Positions 1 through 11,299 of a stretch of 64,000 nt of DNA are shown here, piece by piece. The stretch lies in contig JACKQL020000003.1 in assembly GCA_018296165.2 (NCBI GenBank), forward strand, positions 372,001-436,000, written 5' to 3'. Positions within the stretch are counted from its first letter, which is position 1. The number at the start of each line of letters is the position of its first letter. The notes under the pieces were generated by a model that did no database searches, was not told where the DNA came from, and saw nothing but the letters and a program-made list of their open reading frames with translations. The stretch is from Termitomyces sp. T153. Lineage: Eukaryota > Basidiomycota > Agaricomycetes > Agaricales > Lyophyllaceae. A program made the position numbers and the translations under genes.

Positions 1-180
1 CTGGCAAGGCCAGGGTGGGATTGAGCAGCACAGCTCTTGACCCAGGGGTGCAAAAGGTCCTAGGAATAGGTTAGCTGGTGCTGACAATATTGGTAATTTA
101 TAGTAGGTTTAAGTATATGGGACTTGTGGGGGTGTGGAGGCCTTGGTGGTCACTTGCTGTTTGGTTGTCTTCTGTTGGTG

Positions 181-1089
181 TTACTGGGGGGTTGCTACTG
201 GGAGAAACCGTTTTGTTGCTGTGACATAGTCAAAAAGAGATTTTAGGGCATCAGGAGTAGATAGGATGTGGGATAATGACTCAGCTTTGTGTCTCAGTTT
301 CCTGCATAGGTGAATGTGTCTTTTGTTTGCATAGTGTAGGCACACAAAGAGGTAGTGCTCAACTGATTCTACAATGAGGTCTCTGGAGTGGGGACAGACT
401 GGGGTCTCAGAGCAGCAGATCCTGAAGAGATGTTGTCTCAAGGCAATGTGACCAGTTTGGAGTTGCATGAGCAGGGCTGATGTCTGGTGGTTAAGAGACC
501 AGATAAGCTTGAGGTAGGACTTGGATGGCAGCATGTGGTCAATAGCTCAGATGTGCATGTAGCATGGGGACTTCTTCCACTTGCACTTCCATTTGGATCC
601 TAGGTACTTGAGGTGTGCTTGGCATGCTGCTGGGATACTGATGGGTAGGGCATGGTGGCATAGAAAGGGGGGGGAGGCTGGCTTTGGGACTAGACTGTCC
701 CTTGGCAGTGCTCTTGGCTAGGGCATCTGCCCATTTGTTTGGTTCAAAGTTTGTGTGACCTGGTGTCCATTGAACCTGGAGGTCAAGCACTCTGTGGGTG
801 TCATCCACATAATTGTTGCTGGTCACCCATGCTTTATGTCATTGTGCTCTTCTCTTGATCTGATCTCTCTTGGTATGAATCAGTTTCACCATAGTGTGCC
901 TGATTGAGTAAGTAATAGGCTGGGTGGGGGTGCTGATTAAGTAGCATCTTGATCATTGCCTGGTTGTCACTCCCTACTACTGCTCTTGTGGTGAGAGTGC
1001 CGGCTAGCTGCATCAGTATGTATAGGCCTAGAATGAAACTCATAATCTCTCTCTCATACATCATGTGCTCTGGGGCCAGGCCTAGGTGG
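181..1089 (-). pseudogene. LINE ORF2 C-terminus: end of RNase H plus Cys/His tail
   Basis: Positions 1064-834 encode the middle of an RNase H (YEREIMSFILGLYILMQ, then GSDNQAMIKMLLNQ, matching the usual E and D-N-Q-A stretches). Positions 826-539 hold the last RNase H motif (VQWTPGHTNFEPNKWADALA). Positions 534-181 hold the C-terminal region found after RNase H in these LINEs, with TGHIALRQHLFRI and CPHSRDLIVESVEHYLFVC. The three pieces are in different frames. Bases 1-180 continue the 3' region and show nothing further that I recognise. Confidence 0.75.
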
Positions 1090-2207
1090 TGTCACAACCT
1101 GCTTCCTGGACCCCTGACATTGTTCCCAGCCCACTCACTTCCCTGGAGTCCCCCCCAATGCCATATCAAACCCCCCAATCATTGTACACCCTCTGTGCCC
1201 ACTCTGGGTAACTCCAACACTTCTCTGGCAAACTCTGATGGCCCCCTAGCCCACTCTGATGCCTTCTCTGCAGCCATCAACACTTCCTCTGACTGTCCCA
1301 AGCCCTAAGAACCCTCCCCCACTGTTCCTGACTCCATTATACATCACCAGCTCATTACCCTGGTTCACCTGACCTACTCTGGAGTACCATGATGATCTTG
1401 GGATGGCCTTCATTCTCAGCTGATCCCATCAGAATATCACTATAGCCTGCCCCCTGATCACAACCAACACCCATTGACCCTGTGCAGCTCCACTAAGTCC
1501 TGCTAACACACCTGCTGTCCCCCAGAGCTCTCCAGTAGTCAGTATATAAGTCATAGAGTAGCTCCTCATACTCTAGTCTTAATATTGCCTTACCTGATGT
1601 GTTTCTGATTGTTTTTATCTCTTGTTTTGTTCTTGTCTTGTCTCTATTTCCATTATCATTCTTGTTATTGTTTTGTATCTCTGCCTGAATCTATTTCTTT
1701 TCTTGCCTCAATCTCATCTCAACTCTGTTTTGCTCTATTAAACTCCATCTCATCTCATTTGACTCTGCTTCCATTATTGTGTCCAAATTCTCTTGACCTT
1801 ATGCCCTTACAAACTCTGTGCTTACAATTACAACCCCTGAATATTCATTAAACCAACTCTAAACCTCACTACTCACTTGGTTCCAAAGCTATCAATCTCC
1901 ATTGATCCCCCATCAAGCTCTGGCTCTGCTCTCATCACTTGCATAGCCTCTGCTTACTCCAAACTCATAATAATTGCTTCCAGACTTGTACCTGATGCCC
2001 CATTAAGTCTGCCCCTTCCTCTGCAACTTGTCCTAGTCTCCTCTGGACCACCCTGGACTTGTATAGATCACTTCCCACTACTTATCCTCTCAAGTCCCCC
2101 ACATTTAGGACCTCTCCAAGTGCCCAGTTATTAGTGCAGGGAATCACATTCACTTAGTAAGGATTTGTCCAGTGTAGCTGAACCCCCATGGTCAGTGGAA
2201 CCTGACA
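1090..2207 (+). mobile_element. Solo LTR of Gypsy-1 inside the LINE RNase H
   Basis: It starts TGTCACAACC and ends CCTGACA, the same ends as both LTRs of the full Gypsy-1 element at 33671 and 43613, and it is alike throughout. It is flanked by GGTGG (1085-1089) and GATGG (2208-2212), a 5-base target duplication with one transition. Reading the LINE minus strand across the site with the LTR and one duplication left out keeps the RNase H frame open, which confirms the boundaries. A TATA-like box (TATATAAG, about 1543-1550) is at the same place in the other two LTRs. Length is 1118 bases, against about 1.0 kb for the others. Confidence 0.9.
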
Positions 2208-2325
2208 GATGGTATGTGAGGGAGGCTAATTCCTTGCCTCTGATATATGCTACTGCTGGTGCCCTGACTCCTCCCTCAAAGCCTGAGCCATTGCAGAAGA
2301 CTGACACATGGGCAGAGTGGAACAT
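2208..2325 (-). pseudogene. LINE RNase H, first part
   Basis: Contains VFCNGSGFEGGVRAPAVAY, which matches the first RNase H block, usually with an Asp before G-S-G. Here the catalytic Asp reads Asn (C-N-G-S), a G-to-A type change. The frame runs into the solo LTR at 2207 and resumes at 1089. Confidence 0.75.
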
Positions 2326-2339
2326 TTCATGGGCTGCTG

Positions 2340-4085
2340 TTCATGCATCAGCTTTGTCTGGTTCTATGCTGGTAGTGAAGGCTGGTGAGTAGTTGGGTCT
2401 GTGGTGAACTGGTTCAATAGTCTCTATGCATTTGGAGTCAATGTTAGTAAAGTGAAATAGGTTGTGGAGAGGCAACTTGTGTTGTGACATATAGCAGCCC
2501 ACTGTGCAGTGGACTATAGGAGAGACTGGGTGGGAGGCAGGTAGTGCCAAGAGTCTTAGCACAGCCCTGAACAGGACCTTCTTGAAAAGAAGTTCCACTA
2601 GTAACAGGCCCGCATGCATGTTCAGCATGTCACCTGCAGTAGTACTGAGCATGCCTGTGATTACTTTTGCTGCCTGCCATTGTGTTGGCAGTAGTTTGTT
2701 GGTGGTGGCTACAGAGCCAGATCTCCTCTGCATTAGAGGCTTTGTGTGAACTTCTGTGTACCAGATCTCAGCTGCATAGGTGATGGCAGGGACTGCCACC
2801 ATATTGTATAGTTGGCATATATGGTGTGGGGGCATGCCTCTGGATGGCCTGGAGAGCTTCCAGATCTGCATTGTCCACCACACTGCTCATGCTACAACCT
2901 TTTGGTAGTGGGCATTCCACCTGAGCTCTGGGTCAAAGACTACTCCTAGGTACTTGTACAAGGTTTTGGTCTTGACCCTTTAAATGGTGGTGGACCCATC
3001 CAGGTTGAGGCATCCAATGATCAAGTCATCCAGGATTTTGTTGAGGTGTGACTATGGGAAGTTCATGAGGGCAAGCTTTGTGAGTTCAAATGGTGAGTTA
3101 TGAGTGACAGACCATTTGAATCCACCACCATGCCTTTCCATCATGTCCTTCAGCATCCAGTGCACTTTGCTTAGCATTTTTGTGGTTGTCAGAAACATTG
3201 AGTCATCAACAAATCCAATTTACATCTCAGATTTAGATGCAGCATCCACTGTGAGCATAAGGGGAGCATTATAGAAGGTGTAGAGGATCATTGATAGGGG
3301 GCAGCCCTGGGTGGTGCCATTCAATATGTCCATTGGAACAGATGTGTAATCATTGAATTTAAGCCTGGTTTACCAGCCTGTGAGCATTTGTCCAACTAAT
3401 GTTGTGTAGCAGCTGGGGACCCCTCATTCCTTCATGTTGTGGATCAGGCAGTCATGCATAGTGTTTGGGAAGGCACTCTGTATGTTGTGGAATAGTGCTG
3501 CTGGTATCATACCTTTTCACCAGGCATCCTTAATTGGCATCTGTTGTATTATGTCCTGGCCTGCCTCCAAACTGGCCTGGTAGGAGTAAGTGGTGTTTCT
3601 TGGCTAAGTATGAGTGGTCTGCTGCAACAATTGTTGAGAAAAGCTTCCCAATTGTGTTCAACAGACCTTTCAGCCAATAGGCCTTTGCCACATTGTATAA
3701 AGGCCAGTTTTGTTTATGCAGGACTAGTGTTGTTGATTCCAACCAGGATTTGTGGTACATGCTGAGTTCCAGCATGGTCTAGAAGAGTGTTAGTGCATTG
3801 TTTCAGCACTATGTTTGGGATCCCATCAGGACCTGGTGCTTTATATGGCTGGGGTTGCCTGATTGCCACTTGAATGCACTGGCAGTTGAAGAAGCATGTG
3901 TCCAGCAGGGATCTTGGATATACAGACACTGGAATGGATGGAGATGTGGGAGGCATAGCAAAAAAGCACTCAGCTAAAATTTCAGCTTTCTGAGCATTAG
4001 TCATGGCCCATGGTGCAGCATCCAAATCCCTCCTCAGATTTAGAACATGGTTGGAAGACAAGTCTGTGGGCTCTTGTACCATGTA
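2340..4085 (-). pseudogene. LINE reverse transcriptase
   Basis: Broken over several frames. Blocks seen in order: YKAPGPDGIPNIVLKQC (about 3845-3790), GLLNTIGKLFSTIVAADHSY (about 3660-3600), then GQFGGRPGHNTTDA (about 3570-3530), N-G-T-T-Q-G-C-P-L-S (about 3320-3295), and the palm motif F-V-D-D (about 3213-3200), where F-A-D-D or Y-A-D-D is usual. The thumb/linker region follows at 2883-2341 with YNMVAVPAITYAAEIWY. The enzyme would copy the element RNA at a nicked target; with several stops it cannot do so now. Confidence 0.85.
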
Positions 4086-4239
4086 ATTGTTTGCTGTATA
4101 TATTTGCCAGGCATCAATATTCTCCAGCCAGTCCTTCCAGTGCTCATCTTTGGCCTGCTTGATCTACTCTGCCATAAGGATATTGAGGCATGCTACTTTG
4201 TGTTGTGCTGGGTGGTCAGTGACATCATGAAATTTGTAT

Positions 4240-5160
4240 GCTAGGTTGTTTGCCTTGCTCCTGGCTTTTTGAGAGCCCTCAGCTCATTGTTCCACCAGCA
4301 CTTTGTGTGTGGGCAAGGCTTTTTACTGGGGACTAAGTCTTCATCTGCTATGACCTCCTGTATTGCTGCCATCAGCAGCAGAACCTTAGTGTTGAATGAT
4401 GCTTCAGTCTGGATGTGCATTGGCAGGAGCATAGCATTCAGCTTCTCCTTGAGAGAGGCATTCAATTTATTCCAGTCAACTGTGCAGAAGTTGGTGGGGG
4501 GGCTTGCTCTTTAGGGTACTGGGAGCTCAACCACCATGATGATCAGGAGGTGATCTGCATAGATGGGGCACAGCTCTAGTACTACCTCACATGACACAAT
4601 GGAGTCAGACCCATTGCTTCTGCACCAGACATTGTCTGGCCTTGTCCAGCACCTGCCCATTGTCTGCAGCATTGGTGTGCCAGGGGGCAATGCTTAGTAG
4701 GTGGAGCAGCAGATGCATCTTCTCCTCAGAGGAGTTGAGGTGGCAGTTGTCCACTGACTACCAGAATGGGTGATGCTGATTGAAATTCCCTATCCACAGC
4801 ATGTAGTTGTTTGCTTCAGAACAGGCCAGGTTCAGGGAGGATGACAGGAATGTGGATAGGGCTTCAAGGCTTCCATTGTTGGTACAGTTGTTGTAGATGT
4901 TGAAAATAGTGAGGTACCCATCAGTTCTGGTAAAACATATAGCTATCATGTCCAGGCATAGTACATTCAGAAAGGTGTATGTGTCTGTAGAAATGTTAGC
5001 CTTGACTAGGATAATGGAGTGCACTCTATTGCTTCCATCTTGCTGACTCATTGGAGGGTAATGAACCCTCCAGTGTCAGGAAGCCCTCATGTTACCTAGG
5101 CAGTCAAGGTATGGTTCCTGCAGTGCTAATATGTCTCATTTCTGGGGTCCACTGCCACAA
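4240..5160 (-). pseudogene. LINE AP-like endonuclease (EEP fold)
   Basis: Blocks: LALQEPYLDCLG near 5120-5085; MSQQDGSNRVHSIILVKANI and WIGNFNQHHPFW at 5051-4758 (the second is the G-D-F-N-x-H-H block, with Asp changed to Asn); and ADHLLI near 4555, for the usual S-D-H-x-P-I. Positions 4465-4241 encode the linker into the RT. The domain would nick target DNA. Several stops interrupt it. Confidence 0.8.
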
Positions 5161-5299
5161 GTACTGTGTCTTGAGTGCTAATAGTGACTTTCAGACATTT
5201 TGCTGCCAGATTTGTAGACTTGTCAGTGTGTTTGTGTTTTGTCTCATAGTGGGGTTGCATCATGGGGGGCACTATGTTGCAGGCTCAATACAAGTTTGG

Positions 5300-6838
5300 A
5301 CTTAATAGATTTGAGGAGGTCAAGTATTGCAGCTTGTCTCTTCCCTATCACCAGAGTAGGTTTTGTCAAGATTTAGGGAGCAGGTGTCAGGGGGGCATAG
5401 GACTTTTTTTGCTAAGCTGAGCATCCATGTTTGAGGGTTGCTGGAGGGAAAGTAGGGCATGTTGTTCTTGGGGTATCTTGTGTCCAGATCTTCACAGCAT
5501 TCCACAAAGGCTGGGCATTTGTGAGATGAGCTTGCATGTGTGGAGTCAGTCCCACAGGAGATGCAGCAGAGCTGTGCCTCCATTCAGCACTCTGCCATCA
5601 CATGGTCCTTGCTTGTGCAGTACCCACAGTGGTTGTTACCCTTGCATGCTGCTTTGAAGTGACTGTAGCACTGGCATTTGTTGCATCATAAAGGTTCCCT
5701 TAGGTCCTTCCTGATTGCTACTAGGTGGTCTGCAATAAAGACTTGTTTCTTGAGGAGGTGGTTAGCTACCATCACATTGTTACAAGTTACCTTCAGTGAG
5801 GCCAGTGACTGGGTTGGTGTTCTGTTTTGAATCCTCTTCAGCCACTTCACTGATGTAATGGAGCCTCTTGGCAGACCATTTTCCTCCTCAAGCACTGTGA
5901 TGTCATTTGTCCTTGAGGGGTCAAACTCACCCCTGCAAGGTACAAACCTCACAATGAGGTGGAAGGCCTTCTCCTGTACTTTTTCCAATTTTCTGACACA
6001 TGTCTCAACCAGTCTCCAATCAGGGTCCTTGGCATATTCCCTAAACCATGCTGCTGATTCTGCCAAATCCAGCTCAAATAGGTAGCTGCCTCTTTGCTAA
6101 GAAGCTTGTTGGTTCTATCTTGTAGAAGGGCATTGCTCTTGGAGGATCAGTCAACTGAGGTGTCTGGGGCATCATGGTCAACTTCAACTAGTACTGTGTG
6201 GGCTCTGCAGAGAGGGCATTGCTGTAGATGGGTGAGCTCAGGTGCTAATACAGGATTGAACTCAGCAGGGACTCCATTGGGAGGGAGGAGGGGGAGTAGG
6301 TGCTACTTTGTCCCACAAGTTGTGGTGGGCATTATCCACAGATGCCTCCATCTCTTTTGTGAGCTTGGTTGTGAATGCTTCCAGCATTTTTGATATGTCA
6401 ACCAGGTTAGAGTGTATTTCCTTTAGCACTAGTGTAGTCTCCACTTGGCTAGTGCTGGATGCCAACATGAAATTGAGCATGGAGGACATATGCAACATAG
6501 TCAAAGTCACATGTTCAAGCACCTTGTTGGCTACCAACTGAGCAAGGGTGTCTGACACATAGTCCTCTATATCCTCCTCCAGCAGGAAGGCTACTGCTAA
6601 GGTTGTGTTTTGATTGCCATTGCTGCCACCAGAAGGATGTGGACAAGCCTTTGGTGCTCATATAGTTTGCCAGCTAGGATCCATCCCCTGGTTTCCAACT
6701 AGTGGCATGGATCTGGTTGGGAGTTGTTGGGCAGGTGTTGGGGTCCTCAAGTGGTTGGCACCACCCTGGGTAGAGTTGATGAATAGTCTGGATGCTGGTG
6801 GCATTGGTTTCCCTCATATAGGCAGTGGTGGGCTCTGA
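5300..6838 (-). pseudogene. LINE ORF1, gag-like protein with CCHC zinc knuckles
   Basis: The N-terminal part (6558-6262) is a helical, Leu/Met-rich stretch followed by Pro-rich sequence; 6066-5686 is the RNA-binding-like middle part (ends with HLVAIRKDLREPL). Three knuckles follow: CNKCQCYSHFKAAC, CGYCTSKDHVMAEC (both CX2CX4HX4C) and a looser one, CISCGTDSTHASSSHKC (5583-5500), then DLDTRYPKNNMPYFPSSNP, a typical end of this ORF in basidiomycete LINEs. Interrupted by stops, for example at 5685. The start codon is not clear; homology reaches about 6838. Confidence 0.75.
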
Positions 6839-6840
6839 GT

Positions 6841-7517
6841 GTGGAGTGAATGAGGGTGTTAGGCTTTTTCTAGGTATGAGGGGTGGTTGAGAGTATGGAT
6901 TTTTGCTAACTAAAACTGTGATCCCAGGACCCTAGGAGGGATGATGAGTGTTATGGTTAAAGGAGCAGTCCCTCTCCTACTTCTACTTTGCATTTTCCTA
7001 CCTCTGCATGTCCTCCTTTCTATTGTGTCTATGTTTATGGCAGCTCCCTCTGATTCTGCTTGAGCTCGTTCTCAAACTTGCTCTTAGCAAGGTTCCTTGT
7101 TTGATGCTGCCAGCAGGTCCTCCAGCAAATCAGCCTTTCCCTGTCATACTTTAGTGGACTTGGCTGAAGATGGTGAGGACTTGAACTGTGGCAAAGAGTC
7201 TGATGAGTATCTGGTAGGGGGCACCCTGGAGAATGACAAGAGTCTGATGAATATCTGGTAGGGGGCACACTGGAGAACAACATGAGTATCTGGCAGAGGG
7301 CATCCTGAAGAACGACTGGGACTCTAGGACCACTCTCTCAGTAGCCTCCAATCCTCCCCAACCTTCAGAAACCCCAATCATTCTGATTCTAAGCTGCACT
7401 CTGATGGCTCTTGGCTTGATGACTTCTGTTAGGTCCAGCTGACTCAGAGGGCTCTCTCATTATAGGGCAAGCAAACTACTAGTCAGAGGATTGCAATGAT
7501 GAAAGGAACTTACAGAG
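6841..7517. other. Unassigned interval with a short tandem repeat
   Basis: No recognisable gene. The plus strand has a short open acidic stretch (LAEDGEDLNCGKESDEY, about 7160-7210) that runs into the 44-base tandem repeat. Strongly CpG-depleted, so probably old transposon DNA. Confidence 0.5.
7196..7318. repeat. Tandem repeat, 44-base unit, about 2.7 copies
   Basis: The unit begins GAGTCTGATGAGTATCTGGT. The second copy begins 44 bases later at 7240. A third copy (TGAGTATCTGGCAGAGGGC from 7283) has lost about 9 bases. The copies differ by several substitutions. Confidence 0.8.
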
Positions 7518-7543
7518 TGTTGATATGGCAGTATGGTAGTACT
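7518..7543 (+). repeat. Left 26 bases of a possible older LTR split by Copia-1
   Basis: TGTTGATATGGCAG follows a purine-rich stretch and runs up to the Copia-1 insertion site. The rest of the putative LTR would be 12489-13294. The boundaries are inferred from TG...CA ends only; no clean target duplication was found. Confidence 0.3.
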
Positions 7544-7734
7544 TGTTGGAGAGGAGCCATGCATGATGCTAGACAGCACCATGTGCAATGACATACAGAT
7601 TAGGAAGTGAGGCATAGATAAGGGCAGATTGGATACTGGACACACCTCAATTATAGTTTATATTGTCTGCAATAGGTGCATATCTACATAATACAGTCTT
7701 TTGTACACAGACTGAGTTTATATTGTCTGCAATA
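7544..7734 (+). repeat. Copia-1 5' LTR
   Basis: 191 bases, beginning TGTTGGAGAGGAGCC and ending GTCTGCAATA. It lacks about 62 bases that are present in the 3' LTR. It contains a short inverted repeat (CAGTCT...AGACTG, near 7697-7715) that could form a stem-loop. Confidence 0.85.
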
Positions 7735-7756
7735 GGTTATAGGCCCCAGCCACTCA

Positions 7757-8906
7757 GTGTGTAAGAAATCACTCATGAAAATTTTATCTGAACTACTGAA
7801 ACTGGCCCCTGACCACAGAACCAAAAGTGAGACACTATGTCTAGCAACCCAAACCTTTTTCTGCTACAGGCAGAGGAAAAATTCAACAGATCAAACTGGA
7901 CATTGTTCAAAACAACTGTTGCTGAAGCTGCCTGTGGCTGTGGCATATATGGATATCTGACTGGTGAAATCAAACAGCCCAACCCCCTCATCCTCACAAA
8001 AGTTGAACACACCACCAAAAAGACCTCCCAGAGTACCCCTACCACCTGGTGGGGAGACCCAAACCCAACACAGACCAAATAGCTCCAACATGATGCATAT
8101 GCATGAAGCATGGTCATGCTCAATATTGTAAACCCAATAGGGGCTGGCATTAGACTTGACAGCATGGCATTATACTTGACAGCATGGCAGCAGACACATG
8201 AAGGTCACTGACTGACATACATGATACAAGGTTGGACCTCTGCCTGATCCAAGCCAAGAAAGAACTTGCAGCTATAAAGTATACCAATGGGATGAATATC
8301 AAGAGTCATTTTATGGTAATGTGCACCACCTGGTCAAAAGCAAACAACTAGGGTGCAAACATCATTAACACAAAATTCAGGATGTTCATTATAAAATCCA
8401 TGCCTGCATCCTGGGCAGCTGTAATGGGCACCCTGATGGAGGCAAGGAGTTCCATGGAGGTCATAATCTGGCTCACAACACATGCTGTTCTCACCCATGG
8501 TCCATCAGTTGTCACCCCTGCAAAATCTGTACAGACACTATCAACTCACATGAGTCACAGAGAAAAGTGCTCAAACTGTGGGCATGAGGGGCACACAAAA
8601 GAGAAGTGCTACCAAAAGGGGGGTGGGATGGAGGGCCAATTTCCAGATTGGTGGAAAAGGGGCAAAGGAAAAGGGAATGAGTCAAATACATCCAATGCCA
8701 TAATAACACTGCCACCTGCCACAAACTCTGTGACTATGTCAGCAAAGAATGAGGTAAACCCCAGGTGCTTAGCATTTGCATTGACAAATGGCCCTGATAG
8801 AGGTGATAAAACAACCACATATGCAGACTTGGCAGCAAGCCTGCACTTCTTTATAGAAAGAGGGGACTTCATGACATACAGAAAAAACCAAACTCAAATG
8901 AAATGA
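7757..8906 (+). pseudogene. Copia-1 gag and start of protease
   Basis: The N-terminal part is in one frame (from about 7837, AEEKFNRSNWTLFKTTV, like the copia gag start 'F-x-G-x-N-Y/W-x-x-W'). It breaks at about 8082, and the C-terminal part is at 8382-8906. The zinc knuckle CSNCGHEGHTKEKC (CX2CX4HX4C) is at 8568-8610. Near the end, YADLAASLHFFIERGDF resembles the copia protease active-site stretch D-S/T-x-A-S-x-H, but Ser after Asp reads Leu, so the protease is probably inactive. Confidence 0.8.
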
Positions 8907-10441
8907 CTGGCTGCACAGTGAATAAGGATGGATTATTCTACATTGCAGAAGTGGGGAAAGTCAGAAAACAAGTCATGTATGATGGAAAACTAGTCAAGCT
9001 CACCTTTGAGGATGCAATACATGCCCCAAACTTAAGCCACAACCTTATATCAATCGGATCCCTTGGCCAAAAAGGGTGCAAGATGTGCTTTGGAAAAACA
9101 GGTGCCACCTTCTACAACAAGGATGGAACCCTGTTCATATATGCCAGCCCAGGATCTGAGACAATGTATGAAATCAACTTTGTTGAGACCACAGTGCGCA
9201 CAGCCATGTTAACATGTTCATTGCACCACCCTGTCAATTTTGAGACATGGCATAGATGCCTCAGGCACATCAGCAAGTCTGTGCTTTGTGAGATAATCAA
9301 AAATGAAACAGTCATGGGACTATCAGTGACAAAGATGTCAGTCCTTGGGAAATGTGAGGACTACATAATGGGGAAGAACACCTGGCAACTATTTGACACA
9401 GAAGTAGAAGTTGAAAAGGTGCCTTATGAGTGGATAGCATTTGACCTCTGGGGCCCTGCCAGGGTTCAAACAACTGGGAGAAAAAGGTGGATGATGATTG
9501 TGTCTGACCACACAAGTGCCAAAACTGATGTGTGGTACCTAAGCCACAAGGACAAGGAGTCAACCTTCATCTGTCTGAAGACATTTGATACTAGAGCTGA
9601 GAATCAGACTGGGTATAGGATAAAGACAATCAGAACAGATGAGGGCACCAAATTTGTAAACAAGCTGTGGGAGAAGTATTGCACAGATCAAGGAATTGTG
9701 CACAAGACTACACCACCATGTTTATCTTCAGCAAACAGTGTGGCTGAGAGGAAGAATAGAACCATGCTCAACCTAGCACATAGTATTTTGAGCAACTTGA
9801 GGCTTCCTGCTCACTACTGGGGGGAAGCAACTTCCACAGCTGTATACCTGATGGATTTCATTCCAACAAGCTGCCACCCTGGCAAGACACCACATGAGGT
9901 CAGGACTGGAAAGAAACTAGATATAATGCACCTGAGACCATTTGGATGCATGGCATATGTAAAAACTTCCAAAGAAGACAACCCAAACAAGTTGAACATG
10001 AGATCTATGAAGGCTGTCCTGATTAGTTACTTTAGGAAGGGTGATTATAAACTGCTAGATTGCACCACTAGGAAGATCTTCTGGTTGCATGATGTGGTCT
10101 TCAAGGAGGGTCTGGGCCACTGGACTTTACCAGACAACCATGGGAATGAGTTAGCAGACTTCTTTACCATTTTTGGCATTGATGAAAACAGACTAGTTGA
10201 CCCTGCAACTGATATACAGACTACTGATAATGCCAGAACACAAGTGGAGGGAAACACTGTTGATAAGAGTACCACACAGGTGGACCAGCAAAGGGTTGGC
10301 AAGCAGGCTGAAGTCAACACGTTAGGCATGGCAAATACCCTTATGCAAGCTGTACCCCACTCAGAGGAAAATCAACCCAGGTGCTCAGCCAGGATCTGGG
10401 GCAATGCTGCACCACCACTTCCACCATTGCCCCTTGCATGA
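8903..10441 (+). CDS. Copia-1 integrase region, long open frame
   Basis: A 512-codon open frame. Residues about 112-158 are the gag-pre-integrase/zinc region (WHRCLRHIS, then CEDYIMGK, where the second Cys of the usual C-x-x-C is Tyr). The catalytic core keeps D181 (AFDLWGP), D246 (IRTDEG) and E282 (VAERKNR), with 35 residues between the last two, as in D,D35E integrases. The frame overlaps the end of the gag/protease frame at 8903-8906 and closes at a TGA likely derived from CGA. The first Met is not a likely true start: in a working element this would be part of a gag-pol polyprotein. Confidence 0.85.
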   Translation: MTGCTVNKDGLFYIAEVGKVRKQVMYDGKLVKLTFEDAIHAPNLSHNLISIGSLGQKGCKMCFGKTGATFYNKDGTLFIYASPGSETMYEINFVETTVRTAMLTCSLHHPVNFETWHRCLRHISKSVLCEIIKNETVMGLSVTKMSVLGKCEDYIMGKNTWQLFDTEVEVEKVPYEWIAFDLWGPARVQTTGRKRWMMIVSDHTSAKTDVWYLSHKDKESTFICLKTFDTRAENQTGYRIKTIRTDEGTKFVNKLWEKYCTDQGIVHKTTPPCLSSANSVAERKNRTMLNLAHSILSNLRLPAHYWGEATSTAVYLMDFIPTSCHPGKTPHEVRTGKKLDIMHLRPFGCMAYVKTSKEDNPNKLNMRSMKAVLISYFRKGDYKLLDCTTRKIFWLHDVVFKEGLGHWTLPDNHGNELADFFTIFGIDENRLVDPATDIQTTDNARTQVEGNTVDKSTTQVDQQRVGKQAEVNTLGMANTLMQAVPHSEENQPRCSARIWGNAAPPLPPLPLA

Positions 10442-10459
10442 GCAGCATGACCAAACCTG

Positions 10460-11299
10460 ATGACCTCCACTCAACCCTCCTCAGACCCAGAATCCAACAA
10501 TGAAGCAGGGTTGGAACTCATTGCTGCAGTTGCATGTAGTGGGGATGCCAAAAACACTTGGATCCCAAAGATGTTCAGTGAGGCAATGACCAGGCCAGAC
10601 TTGTGGAAGGAGGTGGCAGACAAGGAGATAGCCCAGATGCACAAGAGAGGAGTGTGGAGGCTAGTACCCAGACTAGTCAGTGTGAGAACAATAAAAAACC
10701 AGTGGACTTTTGCATTGAAGTATGATGATGATGGGAACATCATTGGGAGAAAGGCAAGGCTGGTTGCAAAAGGTTTCACTCAGATTCTAGAAGTGGACTT
10801 TTCTGTCATATATGCATTGGTTGTCTGCCATGAGTCACTATGCATGAACCTAGCAATTGGGGCAGTATTAAACTATGAAATTTGGCAGATTGATTATGCT
10901 AGCACATACCTGAATGCCCCAACACAATCTCCTATCCTCATGGAGCAACCTGAAGGTTATGCAAAAAAGCCCAGTGAGGTCTTTGAGATTGACATAGAAG
11001 GAGGACAATGGGTTAGGGGGAGTAAGGATGCTGATGCAAGTGTGGTGGCAGATGATCTGGAGCATATCAAAGATGATGAGAAGGGACTAGTAGTGGCATT
11101 GGACAAGGCACTGTATGGTACCATGGACACAGGAAATAACTGGCAAAGGATGTTAGAAGACATAATGAGGTTAGAGTACAAAAGGTTAGAGGCAGATCAG
11201 TCAGTGAGGTCAAGGGAAAAAAATGGCAAAAAGATGGTTATGAGCATGTATATGGATGACACAACTGGCATGTCATCATTGAAAGAAGAGGCCAAATGA
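10460..11299 (+). pseudogene. Copia-1 reverse transcriptase
   Basis: Same frame as the integrase, after two TGA codons (10439, 10448). Motifs: DLWKEVADKEIAQMHKRGVW, then KARLVAKGFTQ, IWQIDYASTYLNA (usual Q-M-D-V-x-x-A-F-L-N-G), MEQPEGYA, and the catalytic Y-M-D-D at 11249-11260. Ends at a TGA at 11297 that may be a former CGA. The palm catalytic Asp pair is intact. Confidence 0.88.

Larger units (their letters stand above)
1..6840 (-). mobile_element. LINE (non-LTR retrotransposon), Tad-like, decayed, 3' end outside window
   Basis: On the minus strand, reading from high to low coordinates, the order is: gag-like ORF1 with CCHC knuckles (about 6560-5300), AP-type endonuclease (about 5150-4500), reverse transcriptase (about 4085-2340), RNase H (2325-2208 and 1089-700) and a C-terminal Cys/His region (534-181). 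This order with an RNase H is typical of fungal Tad-like LINEs. Every domain carries stops or frame changes, so the element is dead. A solo LTR at 1090-2207 splits the RNase H. The 5' boundary is not sharp; homology fades by about 6840. No 3' tail is seen before the window edge. Confidence 0.85.
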
